Shown one piece after another: positions 55,930 to 64,000 of a DNA stretch of 64,000 bases. Both the position numbers and the translations under genes were made by a program. Location of the stretch: positions 34,231,824 to 34,295,823 of the forward strand of contig OU964919.1 in the NCBI GenBank assembly GCA_918807975.1. The letters are read 5' to 3'. The notes beneath the pieces were generated by a model. It was not told the DNA's origin and searched no databases. It saw nothing but the letters and a program-made list of their open reading frames with translations. This stretch comes from Aplidium turbinatum (lineage: Eukaryota; Chordata; Ascidiacea; Aplousobranchia; Polyclinidae). The first letter of the stretch is position 1. Each line of letters starts with the position of its first letter.

Positions 55930-56800
55930 CAAGAAGAAGCTTCAAGATCAAGCAGCGCTGGTTCGAATCTCTGGGTGTGCGCTTAACGCATTCTAAGGAT
56001 TGCTCTCCATTCAGTGGCACCTAATGGATGGAACAATTTTCCAGCAACAAGACTTCAACAACCAGAAATTTCACTCTGTCAATCTCGGTAACCGGCCCTG
56101 CGTTAAAACTTAAAAGCCTCTACAAGTAAGCAAAACTACCAAGAATAACCTGACCATAACAAGCTCAAGAAAAACAAGCGTTAATTACCGGTACCGTAGG
56201 CTTTAATAAACTTAGAATTGACACATCCATAACACAGTTCTGAAAATAAGAAAAGAGAGAGATAATAATACAAAACTAAATAACTTACAAACTAATCTGG
56301 CAGCCGCTCAAGAATTATGTTAAGCTACAGTAACTAAAACTAGCAGTTACAAGGATTGACAAATACACAAATAATAATAATAATGTTATGGTTTTATTTA
56401 TTGTCGCTCTACAACAGCTAAGGTCTTTTAGCGACAGGGCTCATTTTTAATTTATATCTGGTTTACGATGTTATCACATTATCACCCGACTCATTCTCAC
56501 TGCGCTATGCAGGATAGAACACAATCGGTACAGTTTTTAAAGTCTTCGGTTTGACCCAACCTGGAATCGATCTCAGATCTACCAGCACCAGAGCCGAAGG
56601 CGAAACCACTCGGCCACTGAGCTGGTAAAACAAATACACAATAGAAAGCTAGCGTTGTAGAACTAAGAAAGGGAGGCAAAGCGCTGAAGGCACAAACGCG
56701 GAGCACTGATTGAGCGTAAACCTACAAGCAGCGCAGTAGCACGAGTTAAATAAGTTACAAATTTACCACAAAAGGCTTTGTCAGTCCGAGGATAAAGGAT
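55930..56800 (+). repeat. SINE family A, copy 3, split near 56160
   Basis: Begins AAGAAGAAGCTTCAAGATCA with box B GCTGGTTCGAATCTC and the family body up to about 56157. The terminal block AAGGCTTTGTCAGTCCGAGG appears only at 56767, so about 600 bp, including SINE B, are inserted. The 5' tRNA-like box A is missing. Confidence 0.7.
56371..56629 (-). repeat. tRNA-derived SINE (family B), full copy
   Basis: On the minus strand the head has box A (AGTGGCCGAGTGG) and box B (ATCGATTCC). The 3' end has CGCTAAAAGACCTTAGCTGT and TGTAGAGCGACAATAAAT, then an ATT-repeat tail. A perfect 12-bp duplication ACAAATACACAA (56359-56370 and 56630-56641) delimits it exactly. Confidence 0.88.
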
Positions 56801-56813
56801 GAAGTATCAAAAC

Positions 56814-57854
56814 CAGAGTTGCCAGATTGATAAAACAAAAAAGGCCAAATGCATCCCCAAAAACGGCCAAATTATAGAAAAAAAGGCCAAACCTGAGATT
56901 CTGTTCTCTTTGTTGAAATCAGTGGTGTTTTTGCACTTACTTTCAACAACAAATTAGATAATATTTACCCAGTTTCTACTGTTCTACATGTTATCTGTTA
57001 AAGAAGAATTGCTTAGTAAAATTCCTGAAAAAATGCAATCCATAAAATACAAACAGATAGGTATGGAAACAATTACAATACAACTGAAATATGTATATAA
57101 CATTAGGCTAAGCATCATCCTGTAGACTAAAAAGCCAATAACGTCCACCAGTGAGACCCTGGTGACTAGTAAGCAGAGGAAAAAGGAGTTAATATTGGCA
57201 TATCACTTAATGCAATATGAAATAGTATATATACCGGTATATAATATTTATACCCATTACAATTACTTGTAGGCTACATTAAACACCCAACACTGCAAAA
57301 TCAGAGAAATCAATTGCATTTATGTCCAACATCCTTCCACAATGAACACTCCTTATTCTAGGAATGCTAGCGCCTCTGCCATTTCGTTACTGCTAGTTTC
57401 ACTATAAACAATATCAGATGTGAAACGCCTTGTCATTATGGCACTAACATCAAAGTTTGTGCAACATTTTCCATTCAGCAGCATGTCTGTTCGTATTCGC
57501 AAAATCACTTCCAAAAGCTCAGTCTGCATTTTGTTTCGTGGTTTTGTTTTCACTGCAGTAAGTAATGAAAAAATCCTCTCTACTACTGTATTACTGACAG
57601 GGATGCAGAGACATGCTAAAGCATAGCTAGCAAGGTCTTTGAAATGGGCATGATGAAAAACGCTACACCAAAACTTTTCACTGTTGCTAGGGATAACCAA
57701 AAGAACTATGAAAACCAAATAAAAAAAAAGGCCAAACAAATGCCAATCGGGAAACTACAAAAGGCCAAAAAAAGAAAAATTGTCCGGCCAAACACTTTTC
57801 AAAAAGGCCAAATTTCTGAAATTTGGCCGTAAAACGGCCAATCTGGCAACTCTG
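56814..57854 (-). mobile_element. hAT transposon (CAGAGTTGCCAGATTG ends)
   Basis: Exact inverted ends CAGAGTTGCCAGATTG and CAATCTGGCAACTCTG, flanked by ATCAAAAC (56806-56813) and TTCAAAAC (57855-57862), an 8-bp duplication with one change. AAAAGGCCAAA motifs recur near both ends. It carries the minus-strand transposase tail at 57353-57739. Confidence 0.9.
57353..57739 (-). pseudogene. hAT transposase C-terminal fragment
   Basis: The frame of 128 residues contains FKDLASYALACLCIPVSNTV, VERIFSLLTAVKTKPRNKMQ and LLEVILRIRTDML, the hAT dimerisation region (the PxSN..VERxFS core is intact). It lacks the rest of the enzyme, so the host element is non-autonomous. It reads toward the left end of the element at 56814-57854. 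Confidence 0.82.
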
Positions 57855-58212
57855 TTCAAAACCAAACCAAAAACGCCAATGTGGTAACCCTGAAAAATTG
57901 CATTAAAGTGTTACCATTTTAGTCTATTTAAAACCGAATCTGGTTTATTTTTTTTCGATTTGGTTTATAGTTTATATTAGTTTTTTTTTTTAACATACTT
58001 TCCGTTTTATTTTTTAGTTTGTTTCTGATTCAAATTGGCTTATTCTGGTCTTTTTTGTTTAGCTTCATGTGTCGTAATGCGATTTGTCATCAGTATTGTA
58101 TGTTGGTTTATTGTTTAGTTTATTTCTGCGTCAATTTGGTTTATTCTGGTCTGTGTTTTAGCTTCATCTAGTTTATTTTTAAAAAACCTTGATGGCAACA
58201 AATCTTGCAATT

Positions 58213-59425
58213 TAGAGTTGCCAGATAAATTTTCCAGAAAATACCTTAAGATTTATGTTTTTGTTTTCGAAATGCAAAAAGACATGAAGATTTAGGTTTT
58301 TATAAAAATAAATAAAGATCTAGATCTGTTAAAAAACAAGAAGGTCTATGGTCCGGATCTTGTACACCTCTGTGGCCCAATACAAACCAAAAAAATACAG
58401 CCCTTTGCTTTGTTTTTCGGTGTTGCTAGATACAAAATTTTAAAGTTTAGTCTGTCTAATGAATGTAAAATAGTGAAACTCTTGGTTCGAGACAAAAAAG
58501 CCTGGTACGGTAGTCGTCATATTCCTTATCTTCCCTTACCCTTAATGTTTAGTCTTCACACTTTATCAGAAAAGGATTTGTGTTTTTTTGGGGAATTTAC
58601 CAAGAATTGTATAGCCTATTTCATTCAAGCTAAGTTGGCATCACACCAGCTTTTAGATGAAGGCTTAGTGTTTTGATAGCCCATGTAAATTGGGCACTTC
58701 CCCATAATCATGAAGCATTTTATTGTTTTATATAATTATGTGTCATGGTCAAAGCCACCTATGATGACCTTAATGTTGAACTGGTAAGGTGTCATACAGT
58801 ATCCCAAAGTGGTTTTGGTACCATAGCCTAATTGATTTGTCGTGTTGATTTTGCTTATTTGTGCGGTTCGAGGCATCTGTTAACTTAAAAGAACAGGAAA
58901 AGTTAAGCTTAATTTGATGTTTTAACAATAAAAACATGCAAAGAACTCAACCATGTGCCAAAATAAAATCAATTTAATGCACTATCGTGTATTCCCCAAT
59001 ATTTACAGGCAATTGTCATCTCTATAATAAAAGCAGGGTTGACCTATGCAGGACAAGATATCATCTTCAACTTGGTTGCTTTGCATGACTTTATCGCTCA
59101 CTTTCAGTTTTATTTAGCATACAACTGGAAGTTTGAGAGGCCACATGCTAATTTTTACTTTAATTTTAACGCATCTGATATAAAAAAATCCCTTCTGTTG
59201 AATCATAATTAAATTGGAAGTGGCTATTTTTCCACAATCAGGTGTTGCCAGAGTTAGGATTGAAGTTAGGATGAGTTAAAATAAGGGTTAGAGTTAAGCA
59301 TAAGTCTAGGGTTTTGATCTTCCCAGGACCAAAAAAAGTTTCCAAAATACAAGCTTTTGTTTTTCAACGGCTTTAAAAATTTCTCAAATTAGTGCAGAAA
59401 TCTTTATCTGGCAACACTATTCAGG
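58213..59425. mobile_element. Possible hAT relative with GTTGCCAGATAAA ends
   Basis: AGAGTTGCCAGATAAATTTTC near 58214 and TTTATCTGGCAACACT near 59409 form an imperfect inverted pair resembling the ends of 56814-57854. No target duplication and no coding remnant, so this is tentative. Confidence 0.35.
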
Positions 59426-60655
59426 CTATATATACACAATATAGTGTAAATATAGCCACAGCCAATTAAATTACTTATCTTCTGAATTCGTTCCAGGGCT
59501 CTCATCACTCTGCTATGCAGCCGACTTTTTTACCTATTAACGAATAAGTTTGGTACGTAGCTGTACTACAAATTAGCAGTACTGATTTCTGATAGAATCT
59601 TTGTATCAATGTATATGTTTAATTTTCCATTTTCTTTTCAGTACGGTACCGAGTTTTTATGTTTATTCAAAAGTACGGTATATTCATGAGTACATGATAT
59701 CATGTTCGATTGACATAATGTAGCCATAGCCTGGGAGGTTACCGGTACGTTTAATAATAGAGATGATAACTTGAGCCTCTACCTTTATCTTAGCTAGCCT
59801 ACACAACACGTGCATTGTGATATTTCAATCAAAACTTACCATAAAACGGTTGAATCATGAAGAAAAAAAATGATTTTAGGCTGGTGAACTTTTTTACCTT
59901 TTTTCATTTTTCACGCTTTGTTTATATCTTAGCTCAATTATATTCGCATCACACTTTTGCATTGACTAATTTTATCTTTCAATGTCCATTGTGTTGTATT
60001 TATAAGTCTGTTCAGGTGTGTACAGTTTATTTATGCAATGTAAATCTGCATATAATATATTAACTTCTAATACTGTAATAACTGTAATACTTGCATGACA
60101 ATTTTTACATGTCATGCAATTGCAAGTGTTACAGCAAGAAGGCCCTGGGATGAAGGGCTTAGGGGACAAATGAAGTGTGGTGTCCTCAACAGTTCGTACA
60201 CTGAGCCGTCAAGTGATCATCTCAGTTTGCCTTTCAATGAATTTTGCTTTGTCCTTTAGTTGGCTGCAAATGTAGTTTGTTGCAGAGGGGTAATTGTGTC
60301 TATTATTCTGTATGCCAAGTTGTCCAGATGACTGGTTAGGATAATAGGATAGCCTTAGTGAAATTTAGATGTTGAGATAGCATTGCTGTATGTATTATAG
60401 TTGCCAATACCATAAGGTGACTTATTTCTTATTCAAAATTTAACCAGGTTAACATAATATTAATAGATCATGATGAAAGTGGTAAGAGTAGTGGACATTG
60501 CAGTACCTATTGATTTTTTCAGCAACGTCAGCTTTTTAGGCTATATCATTTCATTAGCATATTGATTAGGCCAGTTTTTTAATACTCTTTTTTGGTCAAG
60601 GTTTGTGTATTAATTTCATTTTGTATGAGTTTCTAAAGATGAAAAGTACATTTCC
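59426..60655. other. Upstream region of the ACK-like exon
   Basis: Nothing recognised except an acceptor-like GAGTTTCTAAAG ending at 60638, 17 bases before the start codon. Confidence 0.4.
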
Positions 60656-60760
60656 ATGATGGCTGCTGGATCGAGCATTAACAGTACAACTTGGTTAAGA
60701 CAACTTCTAATTGACGTTCAATTGGAACAATTTTATTTGAAGATCAGAGATGAATTACAG
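60656..60760 (+). CDS. TNK2-like: First coding exon of an ACK1/TNK2-like gene (SAM start)
   Basis: 35 codons from ATGATG (either Met possible) to TTACAG, followed by the donor GTGAAAAG, phase 0. The peptide includes TTWLRQLLIDVQLEQFY and LKIRDELQ. This closely parallels the N-terminus of vertebrate ACK family kinases ([20 protein letters not shown] in TNK2, WLLKLLRDIQLAQFY in TNK1, from memory), where a SAM domain precedes the tyrosine kinase. ACK kinases act downstream of Cdc42 in signalling and endocytosis. The next exon, expected to begin near VTR..HF, was not found in the remaining 3.2 kb, so intron 1 runs past the window; it contains the hAT at 61260-62257. A chance resemblance over 35 residues cannot be excluded. 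Confidence 0.6.
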
Positions 60761-61027
60761 GTGAAAAGTATTTTTCTAGAGCCATAGAACCCTTGCAACT
60801 TTTAAAGCCAAATTTTTAAGTTGACAACAGTAAGTTTTTTTTTATAAACCAAGTCTGTAAGTTTATGTACCGTACTTTTAACATCAATAGGCTGTGATAA
60901 TTTAGACAAAGAGTGTTAAGTTGCCCATTTAAATTACTGAAAACAAGCACTGGAACTCTCAGTGGGAGATTTATCTCAATGGTCATCTCCAAAAAATAAG
61001 TATTATATTAATAAGTCTATCAATATA

Positions 61028-61142
61028 TTCAAATCTATTTGGATTTGGTAATTTAAATTGTCATCCTGATACAATAGTTCTATGAGTATTGAGTAGTGTA
61101 CAAGAATGGCAATTTAAATTACCAAATCCAAATAGATTTGAA
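61028..61142. other. Long AT-rich hairpin in the ACK-like intron
   Basis: 61028-61064 (TTCAAATCTATTTGGATTTG ...) and 61106-61142 are inverted copies matching at 36 of 37 positions around a 41-nt loop. It may be a small-RNA hairpin or a MITE. Confidence 0.55.
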
Positions 61143-61259
61143 TTTATAATTGAAATAACTTGAATCTAATTAAACTAGACAATAGGTTTTGATTTTTAGA
61201 ATGCTCCTCAGTTTTTTGTGCTGTGGTTTTTGATCACTTGTATATTAAGGAGTAATTAC

Positions 61260-62257
61260 TAGGGCCATTTTTATATGACCTTAAAAAATCAATAATATGA
61301 TTTTATTTTTTGGAAAATATGACTTTATATGACTTTATGTGAAAATCGTTTATTTTTACATGCGAACAACGTCACTCACGGAACTAAAGAGTAAAACATA
61401 CGCAACATAACAGTAATACACATCCATTTTTATTTTAAACCACTGTTGTAGTACAGTTTCATGTAGTGTGGAATGTTAGAGTCTTTGAAGTTACGATTTG
61501 GACGTAAAAATGACTTTGGTAAGGAAAATGAGCGCTCCACAGACGCTGATGTGGGTTGACACTTCTGCAGTTTTGCATAAAGCGCTGGTGAAATGTCTTG
61601 TCTTTGTAGCTCCATAATTTGTTTCACATCGTTTTTGTCGAATCGCTTCTTAATGTAATTTTTGAGCTCAAGCGGATCTTTTCCGAAATCAAGCGCATTT
61701 AGATCAGCATGGGCATCTTTGATGGTGTACGTACAACTTTCCATTTTGAGTATTAAGTTTGAAATATTGTTGTAGTGGAGGCATATTTCTGTTAACTGAC
61801 AAGTCAACTTTGGATCGTTGACTGAATTTTTGACGCTCTTTACAATAACTCCTTCACCTTCCCATGCATTGACTATTTCTTTCACTTGTGGAAGTCTCTC
61901 GGCATAATATTGAGCAGCATTCAACCATCTACCCCAACGAGTAACTATGGGCTGTGGTGGTATGCCACATGAATCGAAATCGGCAGCTCTGCTTCTGTTC
62001 TTGGCTTAATTGCTTCACCGCTTAAATTGGTATATAATTTTTGTTTAAAGTATACAACGATATGACTTTATAACTCAAAAATATGACTATATAACTTAAA
62101 AAGCTGATTTATGACCTAACCAGGAAAATATGACTTTATATGACTTTATAACTTTCTTAATATACCTCATAGGGATGCGGTTTTTGTGTCAAAATTGATT
62201 TCATGACTTACTGATGCATAGAAAAAAATATGACTTTAATGACTTTAAATGGCCCTA
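61260..62257 (-). mobile_element. hAT transposon (TAGGGCCAT ends)
   Basis: Ends TAGGGCCATTTTTATATGAC and GACTTTAAATGGCCCTA, flanked by perfect 8-bp duplications GTAATTAC (61252-61259 and 62258-62265). Repeated ATATGACTTTATA motifs lie subterminally at both ends. It encodes the transposase tail at 61430-61970 on the minus strand. Confidence 0.92.
61430..61970 (-). pseudogene. hAT transposase C-terminal fragment
   Basis: Reads PPQPIVTRWGRWLNAAQYYA, then VKEIVNAWEGEGVIVKSVKN and NDPKLTCQLTEICLHYNNIS, and ends LQKCQPTSASVERSFSLPKS. TRWGxWLxAAxYY and the VERSFS dimerisation core are hallmarks of one hAT subgroup. The N-terminal half is absent. The frame across the kept part is open, so decay is modest. 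Confidence 0.85.
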
Positions 62258-62265
62258 GTAATTAC

Positions 62266-64000
62266 ATAGTGTTAGTGGGTGTACGTACAAGGGAGATTTG
62301 AACCAGTGCTACATTTTTTGCCTTTGCTAACTTTTTTACTGTAGTTTTTTTTTTAATTTGTTCATATAATATTATTTCAAATTAGGCAAGTCATAAGAAA
62401 ACACACTTTATTACCGATACTTTTGAACTGATTACTTCCCAGCCAGCAAATCAATCCTGTTTTAGAAAGGTCGACAAAACTTGTCTGCAGATGTTAAATC
62501 TAGTAATAGAACAATCTTTGGCTCTGGCCACTGTTTTCAACTCTGGTTTCCTGCCGGAGGTGATAGTTGGTCCGGCCCGGAGCCGGTGGTGTGTGTGGCT
62601 GAAGTCAAGTTCATGATCTTGGAAAAATGTAGTTTATAAATGCAACAATGTGGTATTGTAGTAATGCACAAATACACAATTACACATGTCGGCTGTAACA
62701 TTAGCCTAAAATGTAAGATGGAAAATGAGTTCAAAGAAGTCAATCAAAAATCTTTAATTTCTTAAAAACAATGCTACATCAGGTGGACAGAAAACATAGC
62801 CAAAATTGACATCTACCCAAATGTTTACTCCTAAATGAACCTTTTTAAAGGACCGTAAGCATTGCCATACACCACCTTATTTATCGCTTTACTGCTTGAT
62901 GTCAGTGTTGTACCAACAACCAGGGTTGTTCAAAGCATAATTTGGGCCCGGTACCAATGAGACTCTCAGGTCCTCACTCCTCAGTTTAGACACTTCTAAA
63001 AAAAACGCACTATATATAATATATTCGACAAAGATGAGGTGGTCTCTTTATGTTCTCGGCTTCTTGAAATAGTAATAGTCTCTTAAAATCATCCCTGGTA
63101 CAAAAGTTCTACCTTCTGGACCTCCTCGTCAACGCTCCTGCCAACAAACTGGATAAAACATTGATTATATGAGGTAGCTATGAACAAAAGCAGAAAGCTC
63201 TGACTGGAATTGGCATTCTCTAGCTGAAACATCCTGCCTCCGGTGCTACCGAAAAATTTGTATGCATGCAGTGAAATGTCATAAAACATGGAACAAACTA
63301 TTAGAAAATTATTTAAATAAGACATTATTATGATGGATTTCACTAAGTGCAACTGTTCATAAATAAGCCATATGATATACAGGACTGATTTGCTGTCTGG
63401 GTTATATATATAATACTTCATAACTTGAAGTTTTGAACAGTGGGTACAGTACACTGACTAGTTGCTTTTGTATTGTAGTTTGCTTTAAAAATCTAACTTT
63501 TTAGTTTGTATATAACATGTAACCTTCACAGCTACCTGAAAGTTAAACCGATATAATATTTTCATCGTGCATCGTTAGGTGCTTACATGGTTTTGTTTAA
63601 CTCAGACTTGCAAAGTGCGCCAGTGTGTTTGTGTCAGATTGTTTTAGAACTTACGGTCAAAAAGTATTACAATTGACAATTCATCTAAAGCCGAAACTTA
63701 TCCACAACAGAGTGACAAAGATTAACGCCTTTGCTTCTCAACATGTTCAAACTATGCTATTAGAAAACTGGAAAGCAGATTTCAGTGTATTGCAATGCAG
63801 TTCCCAAGTGTGCAATCAATTTACATTGGCTTGGTGTAGATTCTTCGTAACATCACCCAACACGTGCCATTCTTGAATTTAACCCTAAGAAGTGTAGAAA
63901 TACCTAATACCTATCTGCTGCTTCACCATCTTAGTGGATAGAAATTAAAGTCGCACAGCAAACTTAGCCTTAAAGATCACTCACTGCACATGAGGGTAAA
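62266..64000. other. Presumed intron of the ACK-like gene, no exon seen
   Basis: Holds a degraded palindromic MITE near 62440-62560. A 121-codon minus-strand frame at 63089-63454 (SSQSFLLLFIATSYNQCF within) resembles no protein I know. No SAM or kinase exon was found. Confidence 0.4.

Noticed and set aside
63089-63454. 121-codon minus-strand frame
   Set aside because: No recognisable motif, low-complexity hydrophobic composition in AT-rich DNA and no splice context; not called as a gene.

Overview
This is a AT-rich, gene-poor piece of animal (metazoan) nuclear DNA: spliced genes with GT-AG introns, tRNA-derived SINEs, a BEL/Pao LTR element and very many hAT and Mutator-like DNA transposons. 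The gene content (a Tudor/MYND piRNA-pathway protein, LRRC47, an ACK-type SAM domain exon) and the repeat types fit a marine invertebrate, plausibly an invertebrate chordate such as an ascidian. That placement is an inference I hold weakly.

Host genes. (1) 29479-32673, plus strand: one uninterrupted 1064-codon frame with an RRM, a MYND zinc finger and three Tudor cores (TDRD1/Vreteno architecture). (2) 54578 down to 47585, minus strand: LRRC47 in seven exons whose phases join exactly into 562 codons; intron 6 holds a hAT that itself holds a Mutator-like element. (3) 60656-60760, plus strand: the first coding exon of an ACK1/TNK2-like gene (start of a SAM domain) that runs off the right edge. 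A possible unidentified terminal exon lies at 10224-10463. I see no operonic logic; the three genes are independent.

Layout. 1-1742: old repeats and a tRNA-SINE. 1743-9991: a young BEL/Pao element with near-identical LTRs and a 5-bp target duplication. 11201-12996: a fold-back element holding a second copy of itself. 13654-24107: a 10.5-kb terminal-inverted-repeat element (8-bp duplication) carrying an unfamiliar protein fossil, and inside it a hAT, inside that a Mutator-like element, inside that a hAT-like remnant. 24506-29283: two Mutator-like or MITE families, a hAT and a mariner, the mariner split by a hAT-like MITE. 29479-32673: the Tudor gene. 33 kb-39.7 kb: mostly unique AT-rich DNA with small palindromic MITEs and a hAT MITE. 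39702-45636: a SINE split by a 5.7-kb hAT that contains a TA-flanked element, piggyBac-like MITEs, a second hAT, a truncated SINE and a solo LTR. 45.6-54.6 kb: MITE, a strong GC-rich hairpin, LRRC47. 54.7-64 kb: Mutator-like element, SINE within SINE, hAT, the ACK-like exon and another hAT in its intron.

Most nested insertions can be dated relative to one another because their target-site duplications can be read directly. All calls were made by eye from sequence; repeat-family names marked tentative need a library search.
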